Notes: generated by a model from the sequence alone, not told the origin. A DNA stretch of 64,000 bases from Onchidella celtica (GCA_963931925.1 OZ007574.1:33181961-33245960); one strand, 5' to 3'. Shown: positions 51,401 to 61,326, counted from the stretch's first letter. Program-made: numbers and translations.

Positions 51401-52941
51401 CTTATCTTCTCAAGAGACGCCCCCTTTATGTTTCCTATAATCAAATCGGCCACTGGGTCTTCCACTACTAGCGCTTTGAGAAGCCCAGTATAAAATGGGG
51501 TTTCTACCCACATTTCCGCGACAGCAGCAGACCTTCTCGTCCCGTCCATCAGGACATAACTCCTGTTCTTCCCAGTTAAGCTGTTAGGAGGCAGTTTGTC
51601 CCTTTTTATAATCGCACACGTGCATCCCGTGTCACGAAGGATAGTAATCTCTTTATCCCCTATCCTCCCCTTCTCCAAAAATGGAGCGGATAAATCATTC
51701 TCCGGAACATCGTCTTCGGGCTCATGTTCTGTCGAACCTTCTAACTCAATACTCTTACCTTCCGTCTCCCAAGAAATGAAGATCTGTGGCCCAACACTCT
51801 GCTCAGCCCCTGGTTGAGTATTCGCCCTGCCCGATGACTCCCACTGACTGTCATCGGCTTCCTCATCGCTGGTTAGTACGACTGCGGTCGTCTCTTTCTG
51901 TCTCTTCCTACAGAATCTCGCAATATGGAGAAGTGACCCACACACAAAACAACCACGCCCACTCTCACGCTGGGACTTACCTCGGTTGTCCTCGACAGTG
52001 GCAGCAGCACCCTTCTTCGTCCTGCCCTGGTCACACTGCCTACTCAGGTGATTGGGAGAGCCACAGTTGAAGCATACCGGTTTACTCACTCCTAAACCCT
52101 TACTTCTGCTCTCCTCAACCTTCTTACCTGACTTCTGCTGTTGCTCCAGCCCTCGCTTCGACTGATGAGCCTCACTATACAAGTCCGCCATCTCAACTAA
52201 CTCATGCACGGACTTGGGGTCCCTCTCTTTCAAATATATGGAAAGATTACAGTCGACAATCTTCAACATCTGCTCCCTGACTAACAGATCCGTAATCCCT
52301 TCCATAGTTCTCTCTGCCTCTGAGAGGTCTACCCACCTCTCAAAATATCTCTGCAATCTCACGGACAGCTGCGTATAAGTTTCGTCCTTATCTAGACGAC
52401 TCTCCCTAAACTTACGCCTATAACCCTCTGCCGTGAGGTGATACTTCTTGAACAACACCTTCTTTACCTTCTCGTAATCCCTACTGTCTTCATCGCTGAG
52501 ACCGGAATAAACGTCTAACGCCCTGCCAGTTAACAATGCCCCTAACATGTCTGCCCAGGTGTCTTCTTCCCAATCATTTGCCTGCGCGAGCCTTTCAAAT
52601 CTTTTCAAATACGAGTCGAGATCCTCGCGCGAGTCATCAAAAATGGCAATTTTAGGTACCTTCGGGGCAGCAGATTTTCCATTCCCTTTACCATTGTGAC
52701 ACCCGTTTTTGGCTAGTTCCCGTTCGCATTCCATTCTCTCCCTTTCAAATTGTCTTTCCTTCTCCTTTTCTTCTCGTTCGCGCTCCTTTTCTTCTCGTTC
52801 GATAGCCCTTTGTTCTCGGTTTTGGGCTTTCTCTTCGTCCCACCTAATTTTGAATTCCTCATCACTAATGCCTTCTTGTCTGGCAAGCTTCAGTGCGCCC
52901 AGATAGTCCATCAGCAATTGACCTGTAAACAAAGCTAACAA
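48475..52941 (-). CDS. Gmr1-like Gag-Pol polyprotein, uninterrupted (1,488 aa)
   Basis: Domains in order are: a charged coiled coil (about 30-80); a capsid-like region (about 95-260); two CCHC zinc knuckles (C290/C293/H298/C303 and C331/C334/H339/C344); an aspartic protease with D437-T-G; the integrase zinc-binding domain (H637, H644, C671, C674); the integrase core with D707, D767 and E803 (36-residue spacing) and a C-terminal GPY motif (943-945); reverse transcriptase with D1159 and the VDD box 1221-1223; and RNase H with D1371, E1412, D1437 and D1480. All visible catalytic residues are present and there is no frameshift between gag and pol. The ATG at 52941 is first in frame, about 230 nt from the PBS. 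The copy appears coding-competent; I saw no chromodomain or envelope-like ORF. Confidence 0.93.
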   Translation of the reverse strand: MLALFTGQLLMDYLGALKLARQEGISDEEFKIRWDEEKAQNREQRAIEREEKEREREEKEKERQFERERMECERELAKNGCHNGKGNGKSAAPKVPKIAIFDDSREDLDSYLKRFERLAQANDWEEDTWADMLGALLTGRALDVYSGLSDEDSRDYEKVKKVLFKKYHLTAEGYRRKFRESRLDKDETYTQLSVRLQRYFERWVDLSEAERTMEGITDLLVREQMLKIVDCNLSIYLKERDPKSVHELVEMADLYSEAHQSKRGLEQQQKSGKKVEESRSKGLGVSKPVCFNCGSPNHLSRQCDQGRTKKGAAATVEDNRGKSQRESGRGCFVCGSLLHIARFCRKRQKETTAVVLTSDEEADDSQWESSGRANTQPGAEQSVGPQIFISWETEGKSIELEGSTEHEPEDDVPENDLSAPFLEKGRIGDKEITILRDTGCTCAIIKRDKLPPNSLTGKNRSYVLMDGTRRSAAVAEMWVETPFYTGLLKALVVEDPVADLIIGNIKGASLEKISVVLTRSRKVEIDKEEHECENASAKVSQTTDNEEAKGNSTEEVRVGAKIGELTPGEIARAQREDETLRVLRERATLEQSAEVGTHIKESKGIYYRVKKAGAGRADVEQLLVPKQYRSELTKIAHEGVFGGHLGISRTQDRIMQSFFWPGIGADVGRFCRSCDACQRTSNKGRVTKVPLVPTPLIDTPFSRVAIDLVGPLPRTEHGRSRYILTLGDYATRFPDAVALRGISAEQVSEALMEIFSRLGIPKEIVSDRGSQFTGELMREVSALLKTKQIFCSPYHAMANGLCERFNGVLKNMLRRVAHDRPKDWDRMLCPLLFAYRETPQASTGFSPFELVFGHPVRGPLAILKNLWTGEAESETRSSYEYVVDMRERLEDAMKVVAENSSVEKHRQKKYYDRGAKQRKFQVGDSVLILLPSDGSKLQMTWKGPYKVEEQRGSVNYMVNVKGKSRLYHANMLKKYIEREDEQENTEAIAAAIIDETDEGEEATSMPLETVMPKLEQTETYRDVQLGDTLDQDQREQMQELMEEYKDIFTDVPGLTDLIKHKIPLLDQKPVKVRPYQLPYSTREAVNAEVGKMLAARIIEPSESPYNSPIVLVKKPDGQHRFCNDYRRLNVVTADDAEPMPEVEAIISNLAEAKYFTKLDLTKGFYQVPMAEEDKHLTAFATPFGLYQYRVMPFGLKGSPATFNRLMRKVLKDAGEGVDAFVDDCLIHSANWPDHLERCRNVFERLRRANLKARPTKTLIGMTEVEYLGHKLGQGTVRPQESKVRAIVDCDRPTTKTQVRSFLGLTGYYRKFVPNYSAISAPLSDLTKKSQGTKFAWGHAQENAFNALKICLSSEPILRMPDWNKELILQTDASNLGVSGCLLQEDEGTKYPVVYVSRKLKPAEKNYSTIEKECLAIVFAVSKLQAYLYGRNFVLETDHRPLTWMRTKDQKNSRVTRWNLALQPYNFRVSNIRGRDALWADTLSRLPVD

Positions 52942-53169
52942 TAAAGCGTGGATCGTAACTGTGAAGTTAACAACAATATTCCTGCAATAGCAAACAACAA
53001 TTTTCTCTGTGACAAAAGATAAAATTGAACACAGGTAAAATCAGAGCATGTCTCAGGTAGTAAATGTCAATCTCTCTCACTCGCCTCAGGGCAGATGACC
53101 TGTCCGCACAATCACACAATAGCCTCTTGACACAACCAAGATCAAAATTAAATGTTATTTACTAGCAGG

Positions 53170-53187
53170 ATCCCACTTCTGACACCA
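53170..53187 (-). other. Primer-binding site, tRNA-Leu
   Basis: On the minus strand TGGTGTCAGAAGTGGGAT follows the 5' LTR after one base. Its complement, ATCCCACTTCTGACACCA, is the 3' end of animal tRNA-Leu (CAA type, as I recall it) including CCA. All 18 bases match. Confidence 0.85.
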
Positions 53188-53188
53188 T

Positions 53189-54191
53189 TGTGATGTTTCC
53201 ACTTTCTCTCACTAACTTTCTTCTGACACCAGCCGTGATGGGCACGGCACAAACACACTAAATAATCGACTATCTCTCTTCTATAAGTTATAACAAACGA
53301 TATCTGTATTGCTTACATATATACAATAATTATTAATTCATTCAATAATAATAGGAACATAGGTCATACAATTTCATGTGAATTTCGATGGAATGAAGTT
53401 GATGCAAATCAGTACATGCTAATTAAATGGCTTCGTAATATTCAATCTCTAGCACATTTTATAAAACACATGGGAACATTCAGCATAAGGAAACCTCTCC
53501 TTTAGGGGTGTATGGCGCTATCTGGGCACTGGTTCTTCCTCTCTACCCTGGCTTGACGGCGCAGTTAGATCAACAGGTATCGGCAGGTACCAATAGGTCG
53601 GGAAGCCAAGAAGCCACGATGTCGTTAATCAAAGTACAAGAAGTTGAGAAGCCAAGAAGGTGTTGTTCTTCCTCCTCACTCAGCAACAGCTCAAATGCCG
53701 ACAAGGTACCAAAGATACCATGCTCTGACAAAGGATGTTTGCGGGTTCCCTGACTCTCCCCACTCACAAGACTAGTACGAAGTTACAGTTGCAGTGGTGG
53801 TCTCCTCTTCGGCACGAAGCTGGTGAGTGCTCTCAGCGGTCTCAAGTTGGAAGGAGCGTTCGGGGATTTATACCCAGTCAGGTAGCGTCCCAAGACGCCC
53901 ACCGAGTGTGCATTAGTTATCCTAATAGCCACCCCCGTCGGCTCCACGTCAAATACTATTGAAACAGCTCTACCCCCCAAGCAATTCCCAGGTGATCTGA
54001 TCGACAAGTACGGCGGTCAAGTAAACACTACCCTTTTCGGGTGTCAAAGCGCTTCAGTTGCATCCCATACTTTCCCCCTCTGGCCTACAATGACTCTGTC
54101 TCCCCGCCGTTAACTATCTTCCCACGCTAGTTATAGGCACAATATTATTATAACTACTAGTTATACCTTGCCAATCTATCACCCTGTTACA
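53189..54191 (-). repeat. 5' LTR, intron-less form (1,003 bp)
   Basis: On the minus strand it begins TGTAACAGGG and ends GGAAACATCACA (TG...CA). It lacks the 379-bp segment found in the partner LTR. It carries a 30-bp extra unit near 54134-54164 flanked by CTAGTTAT repeats. TATAAAT on the minus strand at 53866-53872 is the likely promoter. Confidence 0.92.
53866..53872 (-). promoter_or_regulatory. TATA box in the 5' LTR (element promoter)
   Basis: TATAAAT within GGGTATAAATCCCC. It is the only good TATA match at a sensible distance upstream of the primer site and probably drives the genomic RNA of this copy. Confidence 0.6.
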
Positions 54192-54196
54192 GCCAC
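54192..54196 (+). repeat. Target-site duplication GCCAC, right
   Basis: GCCAC directly follows the other LTR. A 5-bp duplication is standard for Ty3/gypsy-type integration. Confidence 0.85.
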
Positions 54197-55813
54197 AATA
54201 TTGTTAGCACATTGATGACTATCACTGAAACTGGAAGCAAGAAGTTTGATGAATTTTTTTCACAGCGAATACAAAAAGTTTCAATTCCATGGTTAGCAAA
54301 GATTCACCTCGACAAATTGCCACAGTTTTCAAAAAAATGTCCACAAAGCAAAGAAAAGTCTTTCATTGCATCTCTCAAATAGGAAAGATCTCAAGTAGTG
54401 CACATGATGCTTTCTGGACATGCAGGAAGGGAAATTGATGAGGACATCTTATCTCACTAGAATAGTGGAATTCCACCAAGCCTTTCTTCAGCAGGCCAGA
54501 CGCACAAAGGAACCAAATCGGAAATCATAAAATGCTTGGAATCAGAGGTAGAATTTTCAGCTTTGACTCCCATTGCTGATGTTGTGATTCTCGATGGAGC
54601 TTTTGTTGTACAGTCATTAAGGCCGGGTCTTGTGTCAACATTCAAGGAATATGCTGACCATGTTTTTGTACCTTACATTCTTTCTTGCCTTCAAAATGTT
54701 TCTCGACTGGATGGTGTATGGGACATAATTATACAAACCTGACAGCCTGAAGTTTGGTACTCGGCAAAGACGAGGTGAAGGTGTTCGGCGAATTGTGACA
54801 TTATCTTCCAGAATGCCAGGAAACTGGCAGACTTTTTTGCGTGTTGATGCAAACAAAACAGTTGTTTTCTATATTAGCTGAGCAAATCCAGAACATATGT
54901 GTAGGAGGAGGGAAAGAAATAGTTTCTACATTTGGAGAAAATGTGCTCAGTTCTCCTGTCAGAACAACATCACAAGGGCTTGCTCCCTGTACACACGAAG
55001 AAACAGAGACCCACATTTTCATCCATGTTACTGATGCCACGCTTCATGATTTCAAACAAATGGATCATAATTCGTTCCAGTGACAATGATGTTGTGGTTA
55101 TTGCTGTCTCATGTGTTCAAGATCTCTGTCTTGATGAGTTGTGGATTTCCTTTGGATCTGGTAAGGCGCACAAATACATTCCTGCTCACCTTATTGCACA
55201 ACACCTGGGCCCAGCAAAGTCTCGAGCTTTGTTAGCATTTCACTCCCTGACAGGGTGCGACACCACTCCAGCATTTTACGAGAAGGGGAAGAAAACAGCT
55301 TGGAATGTGTGGCAAGAATTTCCAGACCTAACTCCAGCCCTGCTCCATTTATCAACATTTCCACAATGCATTGATGATGATATCATGTCCTACATAGAGG
55401 CATTTATTGTACGACTCTACGACAATTCCTCAAGAGAACAATATCTGTCAACGCTACTCGCCTTGAACTTTTCATTTAAAAAGGCAAAGACTTCAAACAT
55501 ATGCCCCCCCTCAAAACGTGCTCTCTTTCAACACACTCGTTGGGCTGCATATCAAGCAGGTCATAAACGGGGACAAACTTTGATCAATTGCCCTGCTATG
55601 CCTGATCCTTCAAAACGGGATTGGATGAAGGAAAGTGATACCAATAGATGGCAGCCTCTATGGTTAACCAAATCATTGATTTCCAAAACTCAAACTCTTA
55701 TTACTTGTCATTGCAAGAAGATTTGCAAACCACCTTGTAAATGTTATGCAGCCAAGGTAAAATGCAGCACATTGTGTGCTTGTCGGGGAATTTATTACAA
55801 TCCAGTCAAGTAA
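54192..55813 (+). pseudogene. GCDTT transposase-like gene, 3' half (broken)
   Basis: It resumes after the retrotransposon with several stops up to about 54500. Then come VVILDGAFVVQSLRPGL and YADHVFVPYILSCLQNVSRL, a frameshifted stretch, and an intact 3' block (about 54932-55813). That block has SDNDVVVIAV, ELWISFGSGKAHKYIPAHLI, FHSLTGCDTTPAFYEKGKKT, HTRWAAYQAGHKRGQ and a Cys-rich tail (CHCKKICKPPCKCYAAKVKC) ending at a stop. The Asp residues in ILDG, DNDVVV and GCDTT are placed as in XPG/PIN-type nucleases, which I infer to be the catalytic triad. Confidence 0.75.
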
Positions 55814-56565
55814 ATCGTACAATTATGTGTCACTGAAGACACAGTTGTGTAAAACAAGAATAATCAACAGAATACTTAATGCATAATTCTTATAATGCAT
55901 AAGTGAGTAATTACTATCTTAGCGGCTACAGACTGTTCTGCTGACATGAACCAAGGTCATATAGTAGTTAAAGACTATCAGTGTACTTAAGTTTACAGAA
56001 TTTTTTTCGTTTTAATATATGCCTTCCATTTGTATCTCTTGCAGTTTTATCATGTCATTCCACTGTTTCTACAATATTTTCAGTTTGTGCAAAGGAGATA
56101 TTTGAATACTATGAGCTATTATTTCTTTCATTCTTTGTACGAGTTGCGATAAAAAAGATGATTCTGATTATACCCTATGCATTAATTTTTAAATTTTATG
56201 AGTCATAATGCCAGACGCACTTTGATTTATGTAAATTCCAATTTAATTTGGTATTATTTATGATTACTACATTTTGTTATTTTTTAGCACACTAAACATT
56301 TAATTACATGTATTCTGGAAACATTAAGTTACATAGGTTTTTGTTGTTTCTTTGTTTTTTTTTTACTTACCTTATTTTATACGACAGTCAATTTGGGGTT
56401 ATCAGGTTGTTATTTGAATTTTTAATAAAAAATTTATGATTTTATGGCAATTCTTTCCATTCCATTGAATTCTGCACCATTGAAAACCATAGTAAAGATA
56501 CCAAAATTATATTTGTAGCTTTTTTAGATTGAAAACTATAACATGTTATGGTTTTCATTGTTTAT

Positions 56566-56732
56566 CGTTGCGGCCATTTTTAATTTATGCAAATTAGGGT
56601 CAAATAATGCAGCCACAACTTGTGTCCTACCCTAAAATGTTTTGGTTTGGTATAAGGTATTGCTATGCCAAGTACTTCCTTTCTAATCAGAAGTGCAGGT
56701 TTTAGTGGGTTTTTCAGGCTAAGTCAGTCCAC
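56566..56732 (-). repeat. Right TIR of the GCDTT transposon
   Basis: Inverted match to the left TIR; it ends GTCAGTCCAC and is followed by TA. Confidence 0.8.
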
Positions 56733-57026
56733 TAATACTTAGTCGCAAGGGATGAAATAATTAACGGACTCATAAAAATTAAATCATTTTAGAGATTTTT
56801 TTGCGTGCACGTATACAGTTGTTGAATCCCTTGGCAAGGGAGGTGTCAAGCTTGGGAAGGTGAGGACGGACAAGGCCCTATCACAGCGGCAATATCAAAA
56901 TCTATTCAGATGCTACGTCATTAAAATCAGACATTTCCCAGCCGTCCAGTGATTCATTCCCGATATGCGTTTTCAAAAGCCCCAATCAACCAGAATGTTC
57001 AATCTACTTTGCAACAATGCTCGAAA

Positions 57027-57067
57027 AAACAACAACAATAACAATAACAACAACAACAACAACAACC
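57027..57067 (+). repeat. (AAC)n microsatellite
   Basis: AAC/AAT triplet run of about 40 bp inside the outer nested element. Confidence 0.9.
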
Positions 57068-57264
57068 TCGCAGCAGCTCTGGGACTCTTGTTGGTGAATT
57101 GTTAACAGCTTATGTGTACAAATTATAGGCATTTGATTTAGCTGCTGGAGTAGTTTGCAAGACATTTGAAAGATTGCAGTTTATGCATTATAGTGAATAA
57201 AGGTGTGCCACACGCGTGTGAAATAAAATAAAACCTGATTGTCGAATATTTTGCATGTCTGAAT

Positions 57265-57450
57265 GTAGGGGTATAATTTGAACTGCTGGGATTTAGTCGG
57301 GTGTAGCCCGAAGTATACCCCTGGGTATAATCTGACCTAGCCCAGAATATCCTCGGGGTATAAAATAGGCTAGACCACTTTGACAACGGGTATTATCTAC
57401 CCGGGGGGGGGGGGTATATTTTGGGTCTAAAAGGCATCGCCACTGGGTAA
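57265..57450 (-). repeat. Right inverted repeat of the outer element
   Basis: This is the inverted partner of 45181-45346. It is longer because of a 13-nt G run near 57403 and a divergent spacer before the terminal CACTGGGTAA. Confidence 0.65.
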
Positions 57451-57662
57451 GATCAACAGCAGGTGGAAATGTGAACGCACGACTTGAAAAGTGTAAATCA
57501 AACAAATTTGAAAAAAAAACAAACATCAACAACAACATCCAAACCAAGTATATCGCTGATATATCCAAAATGCACCATTTTAACCCAAAAGGAAACTGCA
57601 GAAAAAGTTTGGTTGGAGACCATAGAGATATTATTATAGTATCTCTATGTTGGAGACACACT

Positions 57663-58489
57663 GCGCACCAAGCTTGATATGGTTACTTTTTGTGGCATGC
57701 ACGGTACTATAATAGAATGGAGCCAAGATGGAGGTGCAGAGATGGCTGCATACAGCAGTGTCTGTCCGAAAAAAAAGAAGCCTTTTAAAAATTATTTTGT
57801 CCATTATAATTTTAATAGATTTCGCTTTTATTCAACGACCAAAGATGGATTTCGTGCAGGCAAATCACTGAAAGAATTACAACTGGCAATCATGGGGGGA
57901 AATGGTTACAAAATACATTATCATTGTCTATTTAAGTCTTATTTAATTACATACACCTAATATAAATTTCATGCCGGCAAATCACTGAGAGGAATACAAA
58001 TGAAGACCAGAGTAGAAAATCAACCATGGCTATAAAAAGTGATTTTCGCCGTATTTCTCCCGATTCCCACATTGCGACCTTAGTTCTCATTAATTTTGTT
58101 CCTACTCCACTTTTTGCACATCTGAGAAATTCGACTCTAAACGTTTCAGGCTTTTGTATTATGATAAAGAGTTAGAATAGACCGTAACAGTGAAACAGCT
58201 TGCAAGTGCCACAACGCATCTTAAATAAGTGTCAAGGGGTGTTTTGTACACAAGCTGGGCTCATTAGCGCTGTCTCCTCGAAACCAAAGTTTGCAAGTCA
58301 CAAAATATTAGAAACTAGATGACCTACCGGGCATTTCCCGGAATAAATAATCATGTGCTCCCGTTCTCTCTCTCTTACAATCAGTCCTGCTTCAGAACTC
58401 ATGCGCGCCAGGACACTTCGCACCAAGCTTGATATGGTTACTTTTTATGATATGCACGGTACTATAACAGAATGGAGCCGAGATGGATG
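57663..58489 (+). repeat. Direct duplicate of an about 60-bp block
   Basis: GCACCAAGCTTGATATGG, TTACTTTTTRTGRYATGC, ACGGTACTATAAYAGAATGG and AGCCRAGATGGA occur in order at 57663-57735 and 58422-58490. The region between has no supportable gene. Confidence 0.6.
58074..58260 (+). repeat. GCGACCTTAG family, copy 1
   Basis: It shares GCGACCTTAGTTCT, CTTTTTGCACA, TGAGAAATTC, TATTATGATAA and GTTAGAATAG with copies at 60234 and 60528. It looks like one end of a DNA element. Confidence 0.55.
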
Positions 58490-58772
58490 AAGCAATGCAT
58501 TTCCTATAAATTCAAGAACCAAACTAATCAAAATAATAAAAACGTCCGTGCACCCTCCGCGGTATTTGAAATGAACATGTAAAATTGGGTTAGTATAGGT
58601 GGTCTAATAAAAAAGTCTTTTGCGTTCAAAGGTGGAGATTTTGTGAAATATATAATTATGTAAAACGAAACAAACATGCAAATATACAGATGCTACATAG
58701 CAATAAACATTGTTATTTTTAAAAAATACGTGCTTGAAGTAAACAACTTTTAATTATAGCCATCATCTGTTT

Positions 58773-59049
58773 GGGGACAAAGTGGTCCAGAGGCAAGGTG
58801 CTCGCCTCTCATGCCAAGGTCCCGGGTTCAAAACCCGGCCGGTGCAGGCATGTTGGAAGTTAGGGATTTTTCTCATATTTTCGTGTCCCTGATCCTATTG
58901 AGGGGTAGGATCGAGTACCTAGTCTTCTCGGATAAGGACAAACAAATTCGGAGGGCCCGTGTGCACGTTGCGCACGTTAAAGATACCTTGGCAGTTGGAA
59001 ATCGTAAAGAGCAGACCGAACAGGTCGCTGCCCGGGCAAAATGAAATTA
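58773..59049 (+). mobile_element. tRNA-derived SINE, copy 2 (full length)
   Basis: The tRNA-like head has AGTGGTCCAGAGGC (A box) and GGGTTCAAAACCCGG (B box with pairing stem). A conserved body of about 190 bp ends GCCCGGGCAAAATG, followed by an A-rich stretch. The body contains GTGCACGTTGCGCACGTTAA, a short palindrome-like core. Same family as 16342 and 63892. Confidence 0.82.
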
Positions 59050-59836
59050 AAAAAAAAATTCATCCCTACCATTCCCCCCTCCCTCATCTGCCCCCCCAAC
59101 CCCCTCCCCCCCAAAAGAAACGCCGTTCGGCGCTGCACTGTGGCGACGACGTGCCTGCTCCAGTTGTAACTGGGCTGCAATAGCACAAAGGCAAATTTCC
59201 CAAATGGGATTAACAAAGTATACAAATACAAATACAAATCTTCCTTATCTCAACTGCCACCTTCCTGCCAAATTTAAGGCATGAAGAGTGTAGGCCTATA
59301 GTTTGGTCAGTGAATCATGCCAAAGGTTGCAAGTTACTGAAATATGATAGATCACCCTTCCTTCCAGTTGCAAGAGGGACGTAGGCCTAATAATAATAAA
59401 AAAAATAATCTATTTTCCCAGTTTCGCATGTTTTGGGGGAGTATGGCTATATGGGTATTTCCGAAAAGCTGCGCACAGTGGGAAAGAATGCTTTGTCTCA
59501 CAGAGTTCCCACATAATGATCGCATTCACACTTTGGTGCCGGATGTCTCCAGTTCAGTGCTCAGCGCGAATGGAAGTAGTCTATGCATCAAATATGGTGG
59601 ACTTAATCACTACCAAAGCCATGATCTCACCACAACAGAGACTACCGAACCTGTTTGCTCTCCTTGCAGCAAGTGTATTTTTTGCTGTCATCAGTTAGTG
59701 AGTTTGTCTGTGGGTAAGTGCCGTTGAAAAGCCACCTAGATCTAGACTTAGAGATCTAGATCTAGATCAACTCTTTTACGACACCAAAATGTTGCTAAAG
59801 AAAAGGCTGTAGATCTAGAGCCATGCTGTAAAACTT
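59050..59836. other. Intergenic, no confident gene
   Basis: Short ORFs only; GATCTA repeats near 59740-59768. Confidence 0.4.
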
Positions 59837-60079
59837 GACGTAAGAAATAATACAGAAACGACACAATAAAAAAACGCAAAAGAAAAGAAAAGACAAAACT
59901 AACTGTCAATCAAACGCAGAAATTACAAAACAAAGCGCAGAGGAGAAGGAAAGACGAAACCAGCTGTCTTTCAAAAGCAGAAACGATGCACTAAATGCAA
60001 TAAAAGACTTTCTTTGACCGAAAGCTGGTTTTGTGTTTCCCTTCGCTTTTTATTGTGTCGTTTCTGTATTATTTCTTAC
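59837..60079. mobile_element. Foldback element with nested inverted repeats
   Basis: The arm starting GTAAGAAATAATACAGAAACG is repeated inverted at the right end (CGTTTCTGTATTATTTCTTAC). An inner pair, ACCAGCTGTCTTTCAAAAGC against GACCGAAAGCTGGT, continues the hairpin. Its outer arm matches 62680-62720. Confidence 0.7.
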
Positions 60080-60233
60080 CAGATACTTTACTATATACAA
60101 GTTCGCCCTCTCTCTATATAATTCAATTTGGCTTTGCTTCAAGCCTTGTTGGACCCCACAGGGGGTTTTCTATAATATTTTAAATACTTCGGTTTGAGTT
60201 AAGGGCGAGTCAATAAGTAATTTTACTGTGCTG

Positions 60234-60765
60234 GCGACCTTAGTTAGTTCTTGTCTGTTTCAGCTGCACACTTTTTGCACAACTGAGAAATTCAACGTTA
60301 AAGATTTGCGGTTTTAAACTATGATAATGAGAACAAATGAGACATTAATATATATATATATAGATAACAGGATCACAACAAAATTAATCCTTTCAGTTCG
60401 GAATCAGTAATGCCGTGGTTTTTATAGTCCTTATTATTATTTTTTTTTTGAATTTGATTACTACGGTAGAACTAAAATTTAAATTTTTAGAGCAAAATGT
60501 ATCAAATGTCTAAACATTGTAATCGCGACCTTGTCTGTTCCAACTCCACACTTTCTGCACAACTGAGAATTTCAACGTTAAACATTTGCGGTTTTAGTAT
60601 TATGATAAGGGGTTAGAATAAATCGGAACTGTGGAACGACTTGATAAGCACCACATCGCATTTTAAGCAAGTGTCAAAGTGTGCATTGTTATACCTACTT
60701 CTATATACTGGTTGATCTCCAGTTTTTAAGAAAATGGAGACAGAATAAACAAGAACTAAGGTCGC
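60234..60765. mobile_element. TIR element, GCGACCTTAG family
   Basis: The left end GCGACCTTAGTTAGTTCTTG pairs with the right end AAGAACTAAGGTCGC. Inside, a second copy of the same left-end block starts near 60528, so one element may be nested in another. Non-coding. Confidence 0.5.
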
Positions 60766-61326
60766 ATACTGTCGATATCTGATATGTGAATTCTAACAAG
60801 ATAAGAAGTACTTCTAAGTGTGGGCGCAAACTGACAAGGGGTAGGAACTAGCGATTAGTGATGCAATTTAAGGTGTAAAGTCCACATAGATTATCGTGCT
60901 AAAATCAAGGCCTGATGTGGTTATCGTTCGTCTTTACAGCGATGGAATCAGACAATAGCACTTGGTAAAAGATGGCGGATGGGTAATTCAGTGATTATAT
61001 GTGAGTCATTGTGAAACATTTCCCACTTCTTTCTCTCATCCACCATTCTTTTTACTCCGCTGACCTGAATTTTTTCAATAAAGATGAAAATGAATGATTG
61101 TTACATACTATGTTTTGTAGTCAAATGTCAACATTAAAATGTGAATTAACAGTGAAATTAAAAAAAACAAACAACCAGGTAAGTGAATATTGACTAAACT
61201 AGTGCAAAAACCACACCAATAGCCACGAAATAAATAGAAGTGTGATTTAATTATATTTTTTCCAGTGTTTGTTTTGTTTTCGAGAATGTCAAGAGTCCAG
61301 ATCAGCTCCACTTCTCAAGACAAAAT

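Larger units (their letters stand above)
47071..54191 (-). mobile_element. Complete Gmr1-like Ty3/gypsy LTR retrotransposon
   Basis: In transcription order (right to left) the copy has a 5' LTR (54191-53189), PBS, single gag-pol ORF, polypurine tract and 3' LTR (48423-47071). Target duplications flank it. The LTRs differ at roughly 2% of aligned bases by eye, plus one 379-bp and one 30-bp indel, so insertion is fairly recent but not brand new. Integrase precedes reverse transcriptase, the defining trait of the Gmr1 group named after a cod element. It is inserted in the GCDTT transposon gene, antisense to it. Confidence 0.92.
45691..56732 (+). mobile_element. DNA transposon with about 160-bp TIRs and a 'GCDTT' transposase-like gene
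   Basis: TIRs at 45691-45847 and 56566-56732 start GTGGRCTGACTTAG and share GCACTTCTGATTAGAAAGG, GGGTAGGACACAAGTTGTGG and GCATAAATTAAAAATGGCCG. TA flanks both ends. The element is about 3.9 kb without the 7.1-kb retrotransposon inside it. Its one gene is broken and split. Nuclease-like motifs hint at the Academ superfamily, which carries an XPG-type nuclease, but this is inference. Confidence 0.75.
45181..57450. mobile_element. Outermost nested element with about 165-bp inverted repeats
   Basis: The left arm (45181-45346) starts TAACCCAGTG and contains GGCTATTTTATACCCC and AAATTATACCCC. The right arm (57265-57450) carries the same blocks inverted and ends CACTGGGTAA. Without the inner insertions the element is about 1.2 kb and non-coding, so it looks like a MITE or foldback. 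Its own interior is 45347-45690 plus 56733-57264. Confidence 0.65.

Noticed and set aside
53508-53753. Plus-strand ORF of 81 codons in the LTR, also present in the other LTR (47390-47626)
   Set aside because: It is antisense to the element and changes length with the intron-like indel; no known protein similarity.
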